Below, in pieces: positions 42,387 to 54,651 of a stretch of DNA of 64,000 bases (positions are counted from its first letter, which is position 1; the number at the start of each line of letters is the position of its first letter). A program made the translations under genes and the position numbers. The notes under the pieces are model-generated. The model saw only the letters and a program-made list of their open reading frames with translations. It made no database searches and had not been told where the DNA came from. Source of the stretch: Ctena decussata (lineage: Eukaryota > Mollusca > Bivalvia > Lucinida > Lucinidae); contig OZ022503.1 in NCBI GenBank assembly GCA_963989385.1, positions 47,986,858 to 48,050,857 on the forward strand. Direction: 5' to 3'.

Positions 42387-43440
42387 AAGAGCTCCGCTGA
42401 GCGGGACAATATACGCCCGTAGGGGCTTCAAGTTGGAAAGAAAACAAGAGATGACAGAACTTAGTCAGTAGCTTAACTCTTCAGTAATAAGGCAGATATA
42501 TAACTACAAAACAAACAAAGCTAATATGAAACTCCTAGACAAAAAACACAAAGGGGCATAATTCCGTCAGAACTGGAAGTAGGGTTATGGTTCTTTTTCT
42601 CTGCATATATACTGATATTTGTATAAACTTTCATGAAGAAATTTAAAACAGTTTTCAAGATGTGGAGCAGGACACAAAACTCATATGAAATTACTATATG
42701 AAAAATACAAAGGGACATAATTCCATCAAAACTGAAAGTAGGGTTATGGTTCTTTTTCTCTGCACATTGTCTGATGATGCTTCATACTTGTATAAACTTT
42801 TATGAAGAAATCTTATACGGTTTTTGAGATATGGGGCGGACAAATAATGTTACAATTTGACCTTTGACCTCTTAGTGTGACCTTTGATCTTTGTGGATTT
42901 TCAAGACAAGACAAGACAAGACAAGATTTATTTGAATCGGCAAGACGTACAACATGTAACATAAGCTCTGAAGAGCTTTTGAACCGACTCAAACATTGTT
43001 AAAATACAAGTTCTGCATGTTGCCTCGACAAGGAGAACATCTGACTCAAGTTTAAAAAAATCTTTCAAAGGGTTAAGGAGATTCGGAGCGTACACATATT
43101 GATACGAAAATACAATACAAAAAATACAAATGGGCGTAATTTTATTTAAATTGAAAGTAGGGTTATGTTTTTTTCTCTGCACATCGCCAGATAGTGCTAT
43201 ATATTTATACAAAGTTTCATGAAGACATCTTAAACGGTTTTTGATATATGGAGCGAACGCGAAGCTTAATATATGAAATTACTATATGAAAAATACAAAG
43301 GGACATTCGGTCAAAACTGAAAGTAGGGTTTCTGTTCTTTTTCTCTGCACATTGTCTGATTGTGCTTTATATTTGTAATTTTCATGAAGAAATCTTAAAC
43401 GGTTTTTGAGATATGGAGCGGACACGACACCTTTTGACGC
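42387..43440. repeat. Four diverged units of a ~150-170 bp repeat
   Basis: CAAAGGGGCATAATTCCGTC, AGTAGGGTTATGGTTCTTTT, TCTCTGCACATTGTCTGAT and TTTCATGAAGAAATCTTAAA recur at about 42548, 42711, 43128 and 43301. The block starts with AACAAGAGCTCCGCTGAGCG. It is cut by the insertion at about 42904-43075. Confidence 0.82.
42904..43075. repeat. (CAAGA)n-headed insertion
   Basis: CAAGACAAGACAAGACAAGA followed by TTTATTTGAATCGGCAAGAC interrupts the repeat block. This layout suits the short 3' end of a retroelement inserted in reverse; the family is not identified. Confidence 0.5.
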
Positions 43441-43490
43441 CCCCCCCCACCCCTCCAACACACACACGCACACACACACACACACACTCG
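43440..43490. repeat. Poly-C and (AC)n tract
   Basis: CCCCCCCCCACCCCTCC followed by ACACAC repeats with a CG interruption. Confidence 0.85.
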
Positions 43491-43656
43491 CCGCTGCGAA
43501 CGCGGGAATGGTGCCGCTTTATTCAGTCCAAATAAAACAAAATTCGATAAACACACCGCTACTATTCAGAATTGATAGCCTATGGAGCCAAAAGTCTGCG
43601 AACGAGAATATGGCCCTTATGAAATAGTGATAAACACACCGCAGCTAATATTGAAA

Positions 43657-43915
43657 GGTTGATTGGTTGGTTGTTTTGGGTTTAACGGCCATTTGAGACA
43701 GTATTCAAGTCTATATCGGGCCGTCTCTCAGAGAGAGGAAGACAGAAATAAAGAGCGATGATAGTTGAGAGAAAAATGTACAATCAACCCTACGCGCACC
43801 TGCTGCAAGCAAAGTGGACCCTGCTCTACTATTACTCAAATAAGTAGGAGGTCCGGCACTGGAAGTTACCAAGCACCGTAACCCGAACCGACCACCTCAC
43901 AATTCGATGTCAAGT
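43657..43915. repeat. SINE-like element (family 3)
   Basis: TTGGTTGTTTTGGGTTTAAC, GGCCATTTGAGACAGTATT, AATGTACAATCAACCC, GGTCCGGCACTGGAAGTTAC and GAACCGACCACCTCACAATT. The surrounding sequence (CTAATATTGAAAGG before, AAATTATTTTGTG after) is contiguous at 52905-52935, which marks this as an insertion into that repeat. Confidence 0.6.
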
Positions 43916-44728
43916 GAGGAAATTATTTTGTGCAGTTACATGTAAGTGAATGGACAAACTGAATGGATGTAAGATATGACGCAACAACTGTAGAGTAAAG
44001 CACAGGAACAAGTGGACAGAAAATCACAAACTAAAGCAAACAACGGCTAAAACAATGTTTGCAAAACAGAAATGCATTAGACCTTGAGCTGACAATAGAC
44101 CCCCCTGCCCCCCCAGGGGGAGTTTTGTACACTATAATTTTCTGAAACTTCATTATATAAGAAACAAAATGACACATGTTAGCCCTCTGTACGTTGGGGC
44201 GTTAACGTATAACGTCAACGTCAATTACACTACCCAAATTTACATATTCACGTTATAATAGAAAATATGCATTGTTATACACATCTTAGTATTGGCCCTA
44301 AACAATGTCAAGTTTTGTCTGCTAGCACATAAATCGCTGTTTCAAGGTAATTGACAGTGTCAAGGATAAGTTGACTAATCCGTATATCGTTATTTACGTT
44401 ATAATTGACGTTTTTCCCCCTTCAGTGTGTATATACACGTAATAATATGAAATAGGCGCCACCTAAATTGCAACCAACCTTCATTATGACTCCAGTGAAA
44501 AACTGAAACAAGAAAATTTTAGCACAGCTGCATGGATAGGTCCTTTTGTTATGAGATTGATTAATTGATTGATTGATATATTGATTGATTTATTGACTGA
44601 TTTTACCATTTTCGGTCGACATCTGAACAACACATTCGTATCACGAGATGTCAAATAAATGATAATGAAATGAGAATAAACAAGTAGGCCTAGGCAAGAG
44701 ACAGAACAGGGGACAGGTGTTTTGAAGA

Positions 44729-44752
44729 GACAGAGAGAGAGAGAGAGAGAGA
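44729..44752. repeat. (GA)n microsatellite
   Basis: A short run of about 24 bp. Confidence 0.85.
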
Positions 44753-44756
44753 ATGG

Positions 44757-45175
44757 TACCCCTGGCAACCGTAAAACCCTGCACAGTATCGGCAGCCAAT
44801 GGTGCCATTGGCAACCGTTGGCACCACTGGCAAAATTGCCAATGTCACCACTGGCAGTGCTTTGGTAGAGCCAATGGCGCCAAAGGTACCATTGGTAGAG
44901 CCGATGGCGCCTATAACACCATTGCTTTAGTTTTTCTAATTTTCTTTCATTATTGTGGGGAAAAATTCTCCTTTGTCAACTCGAGTGTTTATGATGGGTT
45001 CAATAAATTGCCGTATTGAATGACGCAAATTTACCACCACGGTAATTTTTCCCACGCCCTTAGTTGTCTGCAGTATTGGCAGCCAATGGTCGGCAATGCT
45101 GGTTTCAATGGTAGAGCCAATGGTGCCAATATTGAAACTCAGAGCGTCATTAGCATGTCAATAGTGACATTGGCA
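44757..45175. repeat. Cluster of TTGGC/GCCAAT motifs
   Basis: TTGGC, GCCAA or TGGCA occurs about twenty times in both orientations, as in ATTGGCAGCCAATGG (near 45074), GCCATTGGCAACCGTTGGC, GGTAGAGCCAATGGCGCC and GGTAGAGCCAATGGTGCC. It looks like a degenerate short tandem/inverted repeat. The same motifs are the half-sites of NF-I factors and the CCAAT box. Confidence 0.6.
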
Positions 45176-45239
45176 AAAACCCGAACGCAACCAGTATTGG
45201 TTTTGACGTCACACATAAAAGATGCAACGTCACACTGGT

Positions 45240-45465
45240 GCTTCATCCAATCAATTACTAGATTATTTATATAACTGAGGGAAAACCGATAGGCCTAGTG
45301 GAAGTCAAAAGCTGTTTTGCATCTCTCCGTCAGCCTTTGTCGTTTCTAGACAGTTGTAAAGCTTTCTAGCTACATCACGTGTGCGCCTGCCTGCTGCCGA
45401 CCTAGAAATATAATGCGTGTCACCAATAAACAGATGCCGAGAAGCCGCAGTTGAAAGGTAGGTAA
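45240..45465 (+). promoter_or_regulatory. Weak candidate promoter and 5' exon
   Basis: A CCAAT motif (near 45247) and TTATTTATATAAC (near 45262) precede GC-richer sequence with a CACGTG motif (near 45377). A possible donor, GAAAG|GTAGGT, follows near 45459. No coding exon can be matched downstream on the plus strand, so this is speculative. Confidence 0.15.
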
Positions 45466-45732
45466 GGGTTGTTTTTTTGTTTTCGAGCAGTGGTCTTCTA
45501 GCCGAATATTCTGACGGCCGTCATAGATTTTTTTTTTTTGGAATTCAGACGCGTGTTGCCAGGGAAGTGTCGGCGGAAGTTCAGGAATTTATTTTTGTCC
45601 AATAAAAATGCCAGCGTCTCGTTTCTCCATAGAAAGAAAAACGCCGACCGGAAATTCAGTGACACAAAAATTTCGAAGCCTTAGTGGTACGGGACAGAAT
45701 AGAATAGAACAGAAATACGCCTTAATCGTAAA

Positions 45733-45789
45733 GCAACCAACTCTCGTTGTTTGCCGCCTTCGGCGGCAAACAACTCGTTGGTTGGTTGC
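45733..45789. repeat. Strong hairpin GTTGTTTGCCGCC-TTC-GGCGGCAAACAAC
   Basis: A perfect 13 bp inner stem with a 3-base loop, extended by GCAACCAAC and GTTGGTTGC further out. No following U-tract or gene context indicates a function. Confidence 0.75.
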
Positions 45790-45839
45790 TATAAGGAGCA
45801 AATTGTAAGAATTGAAGTGTAGAGAAAAGTTAATGTCAT

Positions 45840-48800
45840 ATATATGACTATCTTAATATTCTAGAACATTAAAAGCAATCTGAAGGCTTACAAAACTCGT
45901 CAGCAGTTACGATAAATATGTAACGTATATAACCACAAAAAAAAGTCAGACTAAATCGCTGAATTGGTGGACTGAAGTTTATATGTGCTCAATCAGTCTT
46001 CTTCGATTCCTGCTCAGCTTAGATAAGTAGCAGTTAGCAGTGGATATATTAAATGGGGACAGAAAATATCTTATTTTTTGTAGAATTTAACCTACAAAAT
46101 AATGAGAAAAGCTAATAAAGTCAACATCAGCTGCATTTTATCTTTCAATGTTTTCTGTATTATGTCTTAAGTAGACACTGTTGTATATGTTAATATGAAA
46201 AAACGCCAATGGTATGTGTCTTCAAACTGAAAAAGAACAACGGATAGTGTATATTTGAAAAGCAAACTAACAGTAACGTTACGTTACATAATTGTAATAT
46301 ATCTGGGGATAAGATTTGTAAGTCATCTGTTCTCAAAAGTTTAGTTCCCAGGCGTCTTGAATTATTCATTGATGTTGTTTTAGCTTACCACTGGTAGTCA
46401 GATGGCAAATTTAGCTCTTAAAATACACAAGAACTCAGCAAGACGCAGATAGATTGTTACAGCTGAAGCAGTTCGACCTTGCCTTTAATTCAGTCTCACT
46501 TAAAAGTGACTTCATGAAAATGATTTGTCTATTCTGAATTTTATGCATGGAATGAAGTAGGTATAAGCTGATATATTCTGCAACTTATTAATATTTAGGT
46601 TTGGTCATGATGGGGATAAAACCAATTTCGCTACCTGTGCTGTTGGCTGAGCAATTCAACTGTCCTAGATACAAATATGAAACTGTGACTGCTAGCCGAG
46701 GCAATCAAAAGAAGTATCAACTCGACTGATAGGCTTTAACACCATTTTTGCTATGCTGTCAGTCGAATTGTGAGCCAAGAGTCTCTTTGCACAGTAACGG
46801 CTTTACATAGGTTAGCAAATATGTGTGGCTCCAGTGATCATAAGTTAATTTGTAAACTACGTGAGCAGCTCCCATCAAATACTTTACAGAATATTAACAT
46901 TGTGAAAATTCAAGGATTAAAGAAAGTGAGATACTTAATAACGCATACAACATTCTGTCATCAGCCTGTTCAGGAGTTCTATTTTTCATTTTGTTGTTAC
47001 AAATAATTAACTGGTCAGGTAATTTTGCAAACCCCATGGTTTTATTCCCACTTCTTGTTACTATCAAGGACTATAGGTGTTACGAAAGATAAATTTTGGT
47101 CAGACAATTTTCAATATGTAAGCAACTAAAATTGGTGTTTGGATATTGCCAAAATGCTGTATTCTCTAACAGTAATCAAAACATTTGGACAAGGATGATT
47201 TGATGAGCAGTAAGATATCATAAATAAGCAGATTACAAGCATATTTATTGCTAAATAATATGGTACATGTAATACAAGGTCACGGAGATCAAATGCAGAA
47301 AGTTATTTAGGTTAGCCCTCCCTTGGCATGTACAGGTATGCACCATTTCTATTACTTGATTATTTGCTTGTACCATTTCTATTACTTGATTATTTGCTCT
47401 TCAGAAGTACTGCATTGCTGGTTAAGGATAATGAAAGTGAAGAATTTATAAACTCTCAATGAATAGTTGTATACGTTACTTGTTCAGTCTTTCTTTTCTT
47501 TTTTCTCAGCATAACTACAATGTAGGTGAATACATTTTGAAGGAGAACAACTAAGATTTGCTCATAAATATCTGAACAATGATGATCAACATTAATATAT
47601 TCTGCCATTTGCATATACCATTCCATTATGTGGGAAGAGCTTACTGGAACACTGTCCCTCGAAAAAAAAAACAATAAAGTCATTTTTGTCCACATAAACG
47701 TATCTATATGTCCTTTGGTGAATTGATTCCTTAAGAAATGATTGAATGTAACTAGTTAGGTTCTTTAAGAGATGATTGAATGTAGTTAGACTTGAAAGAG
47801 CAAGAAACAAAAGCGTAGAAATATAGATCATTTTAAACATAGCATTTATAGATTGCTACAGTATCGCTAGTAACTGCCCGTGCCTCTTTTTCTGTATTAA
47901 ACGTTTCTGATACTATTCTCCCAAACTCCTGGTTGACAAATTATTGTTAGTTACATAAATGAACTGAATAAAGCAACGCATTAACACTACCATTAAACAT
48001 TTTCAAAAGTATGTTTGTTTCTTAACTGTCACTGAGCAATATTGTTCCTCTTGGTAACGTAACATATACGATAGTCTTACAAAAGTAAGTATAGTCTGCC
48101 AGCAAATATCTGTTTAGCTTTGACGCAGAACTGTATTGGATAAGGTCTTCATACTTTAGGTTTACTGTTCTGCTTTATAGGTTATCAGTGCGCATGTAAG
48201 AACTAATCAAATCCTGTCAATGAACAAGGTTGTACCATATTTTGTATTGTTGATTACTGATAATTTTATAGTTTTAAACTAAACAGGTCAAAATTGCTTA
48301 GGTTTTAACATTATCAAACCGATTTGATATCATTTTGTTTGAGGCCAATATGCAAAACCGACGCTGGCTTTTAATAGCTGTCGTTTTATTTTATCTTTTC
48401 TGAAGTTGTATGGGGTTTTTTTTCAGCTGTATATAACAAATTTCAAATGTCTTTAAAACCCAAACGTACAAATTGTAAAAGAAACAAACTTGGCAATGCC
48501 ATAATGAAATACTTTGAGTTTTGATATAATAACAAAGTAAACAGCAAAACCTGTTTTACTTGTGCAGAATATGTCAATGCCCTTAATATTACAATTTAAA
48601 GTATACTGTGTTTAATCACGTATAAAACACACCTCACGAATCCCTAAAAGTAATAATTGAGAGAAGTGTTGATAGGTCCAGGTAAACAATATATCATAAG
48701 AAAACCCAGTCTTATATGTGGTATTGTTACATGTGGCAGTGAAAAAAAAACTGATTAACAGTATTGTAATGAAATATCTTAAATGCTAAATGTTATTTAC

Positions 48801-49470
48801 GTTACTACTAGTAATAGCTAATGATAAAAAATGAACCAAAATGCATTTTTCTCTTATATTAAATGATTCTTTAATGAAGAAACTGCTACCAAAGAAAACA
48901 AAATGGTTCTAGGTTCAAATTATATGATTTTAACAAAAAAAGCCCTAGGTAACGTATATAATCGATCATTATGGCCGACTAAAATGCGTTCAAAATATTG
49001 CGGAACTGTTCCTTGCTGTTTAAACAGACTGACATATTCAATTTTAACATTTACAGTTGTTTTCGATTCCAACGGTGTAGTTCAAGCACTTAAATTATAC
49101 GGAAAGTGATATCTGTAATATAGAACATTTATAAGGGGCTGCTGTGTTCAACACCATATTTCTCCCAATGTATACAAGATAGGATAATATTTTTGGCGGA
49201 TCTGAAAAGACCGATAAATTGTCTTTAACACAATAACAAATATATGGTCTAATATTAAAGGAATAACTTACAAAAAGGAAGTATTCTGGGTGGAAATAGC
49301 AATTTTAATGGGGTGTAAAGTTAAATGTCACGTATATTACACCATATAGGCTAAAGTGACCTTTCAAACATCATAACTTTTAGTTCTTGGATTGTTCTAT
49401 TAGACTCTATTATAATTTTAAACATAGGAAAGTGACTTATATTTTTTTTAATTTTTGATAATTTTTATGT
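45840..49470. other. Anonymous AT-rich sequence, no recognised gene or repeat
   Basis: This is the longest stretch without obvious repeats. Reading frames are below 85 codons and none resembles a known family. It contains one short direct repeat (ACCATTTCTATTACTTGATT at 47342 and 47375). Confidence 0.45.
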
Positions 49471-49599
49471 TATGTTAGTTTTTTTAATGGGTAACGTTTG
49501 TAACAGGCTGTTACAGCTTAACGCCCCACTCGCCAGAGGGCTAACATGCTGCAAAATACTTCTAAGATGCTGGACTTTAAGAAAAGTATGGTCTACAAA

Positions 49600-49640
49600 A
49601 CTCCCCCTGGGGGTGGGGGGGGGGGGGGGTGGGGGAGGTA
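49600..49640. other. G-rich tract
   Basis: CCCCCTGGGGG followed by a run of 12 G and GGGGGAGG, at the right inverted repeat described for 44104. Confidence 0.7.
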
Positions 49641-50029
49641 AACCATATCTGGCTCATGGCCTACATATGCTGCTATTAAAATTTACCATGGATAACTTTC
49701 CACGCCACTGTTTAAAAATTGATAATCGATATTCGCGCCGGTGAATCGAGCTGGTAATGAAAAACACTACGAGATATGGGCAAGTCATCTTTTCCTTCTT
49801 ATATTATTTTTCCTTATATTCGAATCCATTTTTCCGTGTTCATTTCGAAAACCGCATTAATTTGCGAACAGCCTGATATAATGTTTGAAAAGATTGCATA
49901 AGAAATACCGCGGTCATTTTTTAGTTTAAGTTGACTACCCTCAAAATGTATAGAATATATAGTAAATTATGACTTTTACTGCGTTGATCAAAGTTTTTAC
50001 CCGCATATGTCTCTTTTATTCATAAAATG

Positions 50030-52960
50030 AAAATTTTCCGTGTTCATTCCAAAAACTACAATTATTCAGCATTTCACTGATATAATTTTTATTGAAATAG
50101 GAAGTAAAACAGTGCCGTCATTTTTACATTTTCGATCAGCACCCTTATTTTCTATGCTGGCCGCAAATATCCAACAGAATTCACACATTACTCCAGGTGG
50201 CGTAGAAAGTTGCGGACGACAAAAAGCGTTTGAGATGTCCTTATACTTAGTAGGCATATGTGCAGTACATTCAAACAACAAAATAATCACTTCGTTTTGT
50301 TGACCCCTGCGAGGCCACAAAGCGATCAAACATACTGTGGAGTGCAACCTTAACGGACCATGATGGATTTTCAGTTTACTTTTGAGGCAGTTGGAACACA
50401 TATATGGATTCCTCGGTATTGACGGACTAAAGAAGTTAAATGGCTCGGAGCACTGCGCGAGCCAGAGTTGCACAGTTGTTAACGCGCTACAGCTGGGGTC
50501 CAAATGGCAAAAGCGATGCTTTTTTGGCCTTCGAAAGCGGGTACAGTTTAAAACCAGCTATACGAGTAATTATGTTAGATTGCATCTGAGCACACTTTCT
50601 TTAATTTTTCTGTGATCAGAATCATGCTTTTACTATTCTGAACCAAATTCTGCCTGCCATGATTAGAGTATCTGAGTCGCGACACGAGAAATCCAACAAC
50701 GTGGTTATGCGCACGGCGCAATCTCAGATCAACCTGGGCATCCACCCAGTCTAGTCAGACTCTTTGCTAAGTGCTTAAAGGGTAGCTAAGGGACTGAGCT
50801 ACCTCCATGCAGACAGTGAAGACTCTGATCAGACTGGGCTGATGCCCAGGCTGATCTGAGTCTGCGCTGGGCGCACAACCACTTTGTTGGTTTTCTCGCG
50901 TCGCGGCTCATCTATCTATGCTTTCAAGGTTGCGATTCACAGTTACACATTTTTGGCCGGAGACAAAAATGCTGATATTTTGGGGTAGGCTTGTATCTTG
51001 GGCTAAATATAAATGCCTTTGCCTTCTGATATGCAGGAGGCTCCTCCTTTAGAGTGAGCATGTTACAGGAAAGTCAAAACTGAATTTATTTCCAACTTAG
51101 AAACCCTTCCAATCGCTGCGCGGCGTGAATGGGAAGCTACGGCTGCTTTAAAAAAAAGTTTTAGGTTCAATATAACAGTGTCCATTTTCAAGGAGGAATC
51201 GCCGAAAATCTAAACGGCTGGCGGGAATTCAGTTGTAGCTGACAGTGATCATGTGCAAACCCTCTAGGTATATCTTCAAGCTCTTGGTGTCCACAATTGT
51301 CCTGCTCTTGAGAAGAGCATGAATGATTATGCCTATTTTGAAGAAATTTTCTAGCTGATATGCAGGAAACTTTTCTTCTTTTTGAGTGAGCAAGTGACAG
51401 GAAAGTACAAACTGAATTTATTTCAAACCCCGAAAACCATCAAATCGCTTTGCGGCATAGATGCGAAGCTTTGGTTTCATTAAAAGAGCTCGAAGTTTAA
51501 GTGTCAAAATAACAGTGCCCATTTCTAAGGAAGAATAGCAAAGCATCTAAAAGGCTGGCAAGTATTTAATTGCAGTTGACAGTGATCATCTGCAAGTCTC
51601 TGGGTAAATCTGTAAGCTTAAGGTGTTAACAATTGTCCTGCTCTAGAGTAGAGCATGGATTATTGTGCCATTTTTGAAGATACATGTATTTTCAGGCCTC
51701 AAAATGTGGATGGGTGTCTTTTTCCATGCCGCAATATTCATATTAGGGTCTTGTAGGAGTGTTAAATGGCTTCAAAGTGCACTTGGGCATGTGTACAGTA
51801 CATTAAACAGAAAAAAGAATGATTTATTCATTTAAACAGGCTGGAATGTAGCTTTGTTCAGTTGACCCCCGGCGGGGCCACCGTGCGATCAAACAAACTG
51901 TGGAGGGCACCTTAAGGGAGTTAGAAAACATTTTTGGGTTTCTCAACATTGACTGACTAAAGAAGTAAAATGGTTCGGAGTACTGCGCGATCCAGAGTTG
52001 CACAGTTGTGAACGCGCTACAGTTTGGGGGTCCAAGTGGCAAAAGCAATGCGTTTTTGGCCTTCGAAAGAGGGTACAATTTAAAATAAGCTATAATTGTG
52101 TCTAATTGCGTCTGAGAATACTTTCTTTGATTTCCTAAGATCAGAAACATGCGAATTATAAATCTGAACCAAATTCTGACTGACATGGTCAGAATATCTA
52201 TGCTTTTAGATTGCCATTTACAGTTTCGCACTTTTGGCCGTGGATAAAAGTGCTGATATTTGGGGGTAGGCTTGGATCCTAGGCTATACATCAATGCTTT
52301 TTTTGCCTTCTAATATGCAGGAAACTTTTCCTCCTTTTGAGTGGGCATGTTTAAGGAAAATAAATACTGTATTTATTTCAAATCTCGAAAACCATCTAAT
52401 TTCTGCGCGGCAAGGATGCGAAACTATGGCTGCATTAAAAAAGTTCGAAGTTTAAGTGTCAAAATTGCTGTGCCCATTTTCAAGGAATTATAGCAAAAAA
52501 AACAACATCTAAACGACTTGCAAGTTTTCAGTTGCAGCTGGCAGTGATCATCTGCAAGTCTCTAAGTAAATTTATAAGCCTCTAGGTGTCAACAAATGTC
52601 CTGCTTTTGAGTAGAACATGAGTGATTATGCCATTTTTGAAGAAATTTTCCGACCCCAAAGAGTGGGCGGATAGGGGTTATAAATGGCTTTAAAGTGTAT
52701 TTAGACATATGTACAGTACATTCAAACAGGAATAAAATATTTATTCATTCAAACAGGCTGGAATGTTTCTTTGTTTAGTTGAACCCCTGTGGGATCACCG
52801 AGCGATAAAAAAGAAGAAGAAGAAAAATGTGGAATGCAACCATGGGGGCATAAGTTTTCTAATGAGAATATATCCCTTATGAGACTGAGATAAACACACC
52901 GCTACAATTCAAAGTTGATTTTGGACATTATTTCGTGTGGTAAAGTGAATGGAAAATCTG
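50030..52960. repeat. Diverged long tandem/dispersed repeat block
   Basis: Module A (GGCTGCATTAAAAAAGTTCG, AAGTTTAAGTGTCAAAAT, GCAGTTGACAGTGATCATCT, TCCTGCTCTTGAGTAGAGCA) occurs near 51050-51350, 51365-51700 and 52330-52660. Module B (CAGGCTGGAATGTAGCTTTG, then GTTGACCCC...GCGGGGCCAC) occurs near 50300, 51840 and 52755. Module C (GGCTCGGAGCACTGCGCGAG, CAGAGTTGCACAGTTGT) occurs at 50442 and 51972. The minus-strand frames of 145 and 156 codons (50066-50503, 51824-52294) are two copies of the C/B modules and similar to each other, but neither resembles a known protein. Confidence 0.72.
50674..50909. repeat. GAGCCGCG foldback MITE, copy 8
   Basis: Copy-1 orientation, perfect ATCT duplication (50670-50673 and 50910-50913). 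Its left end is mutated to GAGTCGCG. Confidence 0.92.
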
Positions 52961-53030
52961 AATTGCTGTCAGAGAAAATGTTGCTTCAAACATGGCTGTT
53001 AACTGACCGACTAAGCTAAGGGCAGCAATT

Positions 53031-53228
53031 TTGTCTCCTTTGTTTATACTACTGGGATTTGATTGTGCCATCTCAGGATCATTGTATATCTTTTCACTTC
53101 AGGGAACTAATTGGCCCGTGTTTCTTCTGATATTTCTTCTGATGTCTTTGGTAGTGTCTTATTTTGTGTTGTCTTTTCCCACGTGGTGTCTTGGGTGGAA
53201 TCTGGGATTGAATTGTGTCAGTTCCTGA
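53031..53228 (+). other. Unrecognised 65-codon frame
   Basis: Codes for a hydrophobic stretch (WPVFLLIFLLMSLVVSYFVL) followed by WCLGWNLGLNCVSS. It has no splice or promoter support and is next to dispersed repeats, so it may be a repeat-derived frame. Confidence 0.15.
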
Positions 53229-53351
53229 GAATTTACTAACTTTTTCGTTTGATTTTCATGCTCTTAATAAAATGCATATGCTATTTTCATATAACTGACT
53301 ATAGATTTGTTATCAGAACATGTGGTCCAAACCCTTTTTTATTTAGGAAAC

Positions 53352-53587
53352 GAGCCACGACACGAGAAAACCAACAATGTGGTTGTGCGCCCAGCGCAGA
53401 CTCAGATCAGCCTGGGCATCCGCCCAGTCTGATCAGAGTCTTCGCTGTCCGCATAGAGGTAGCTTAGACCCTTAGCTATCCAATAAAGGCTTAGCGAAGA
53501 CTCTGATCAGACTGGGTGGATGTCCAGGCTGATCTGAGTCTGCGCTGGGCGCACAACCACTTTGTTGGTTTTCTCGCGTTGCGGCTC
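53352..53587. repeat. GAGCCGCG foldback MITE, copy 9
   Basis: Opposite orientation to copy 1 (GTCCGCATAGAGGTAGCTTA first). Flanks AAAC and AAAT differ by one base. Confidence 0.9.
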
Positions 53588-53605
53588 AAATGTCTAATAC
53601 TATTT

Positions 53606-53990
53606 GACTGGTAATAGCTATGTTACGTTGAAACCGCTAGTGACAGTTGACTGGTAATAGCTATGTTACGTTGAAATCGCTATTAACAGTCGACTGGCAA
53701 TAGCCGTTTTACGTTAAAATTGCTATTGCCAGTCAGCTGGTAGCAGCAAAAAATCATTTTAATCGATATTGCCAGTCTACTAACAATAGCGACTTAAAAG
53801 TGAAATTGCTATTGCCAGTTGACTGGCAATAGCGATTTTACGTTTAAATAGCTATGACCAGTCGACTGGCAACAGCGTTTTCAACGTAAAATGGACATTA
53901 CGAGTCAACTGTCAAAAGCGATTTTACGTATTATGTCTATTGCAAGTCGAATGTTAATAGCCACTCCGTTTTATTTATACTGTAGATGGA
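53606..53990. repeat. 43 bp tandem array of palindromic units, nine copies
   Basis: The GACTGG-type anchor recurs at 53606, 53649, 53692, 53735, 53778, 53821, 53864, 53907 and 53950, exactly 43 bp apart. Each unit is itself an imperfect palindrome: GACTGGCAATAGCGATTTTA, a TACGTTAAAA centre and CTATTGCCAGTC. Units differ by many substitutions but hardly at all in length. Confidence 0.9.
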
Positions 53991-54267
53991 CTGGATAGGG
54001 CCTCTCAAATCAACTGCTGAACGCTGATTAAGAGTTTACCAATTAATCCTTTAACCGTATTTTTTCGGTTATAAAACGTTTTTACCATCTAAAACAATAT
54101 AAAAAATCTAGATCCGTCTTATAAGACTTCAAGATTTTTAGGACTGTTTTAAAAGGGAAAATCCATGTCATATTAGAATTTTATGAGACTGATTCGGATA
54201 GTTTGTGTTATTCTAGAGATTGAAAAGCACTGTTTCATAGCCGAATAAATACGATATTGTGTAGACC

Positions 54268-54651
54268 ATGAGAGTTTACCAATATTCAACCAAAGTTGTA
54301 TGTGGCAGTCGCATTAGACAGTTGTATGATCGTTTCTCTCTGATAGCTTATTATGAGTTAAGTTTTTTCTCTATTAAAGTTTACTATTTAAACATAATGA
54401 TTGCCCGTTATTCCTTCGGCGTTCTCTCTTTCTTTGGGAGGTTTGGCCGGGTAAAGTTTTGTGATTTCATGCCTTTCCTTAGTATTGCTATTTATGTATT
54501 TGTTCGTTTTCGTTTTCGCTGTAGAGATTTTGCGTTAAGGAATGTTGTCTCTGAATTTTCTCGGTATCTTTTCGTTTGGCATGTTTATTGCAAGACGCCT
54601 TTTTGTCTTTTACGCATTCCATTTTTTGTGTTCTGTCAATTCATCATTTGA
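54268..54651 (+). other. Unrecognised 127-codon frame
   Basis: An ATG frame rich in Phe, Tyr, Arg and Val that runs into the foldback MITE at 54650, where it stops. No domain is recognised and the composition follows the local T-rich sequence. Probably chance. Confidence 0.15.

Larger units (their letters stand above)
44104..49632. mobile_element. Possible 5.5 kb unit bounded by diverged inverted repeats
   Basis: CCCCCCAGGGGGAGTTTTGT, CATGTTAGCCCTCTG and GGGGCGTTAACGT on the left (44110-44215) match in inverted order GCTTAACGCCCC, CAGAGGGCTAACATG and ACAAAACTCCCCCTGGGGG on the right (49517-49618). The pairing is roughly 70 percent by eye over about 120 bp. No transposase is visible inside. 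It may be an old large element or a fortuitous pair of dispersed repeats. Confidence 0.4.

Noticed and set aside
46770..47006. 78-codon frame (LANMCGSSDHKLICKLREQL...) as a possible exon
   Set aside because: No recognised family, and no splice or promoter support strong enough to separate it from chance.
50066..50503. 145-codon minus-strand frame, similar to another at 51824-52294
   Set aside because: Similarity between the two comes from shared repeat modules, not conserved coding. Frame lengths and ends differ and no domain is recognisable. Annotated as repeat instead.
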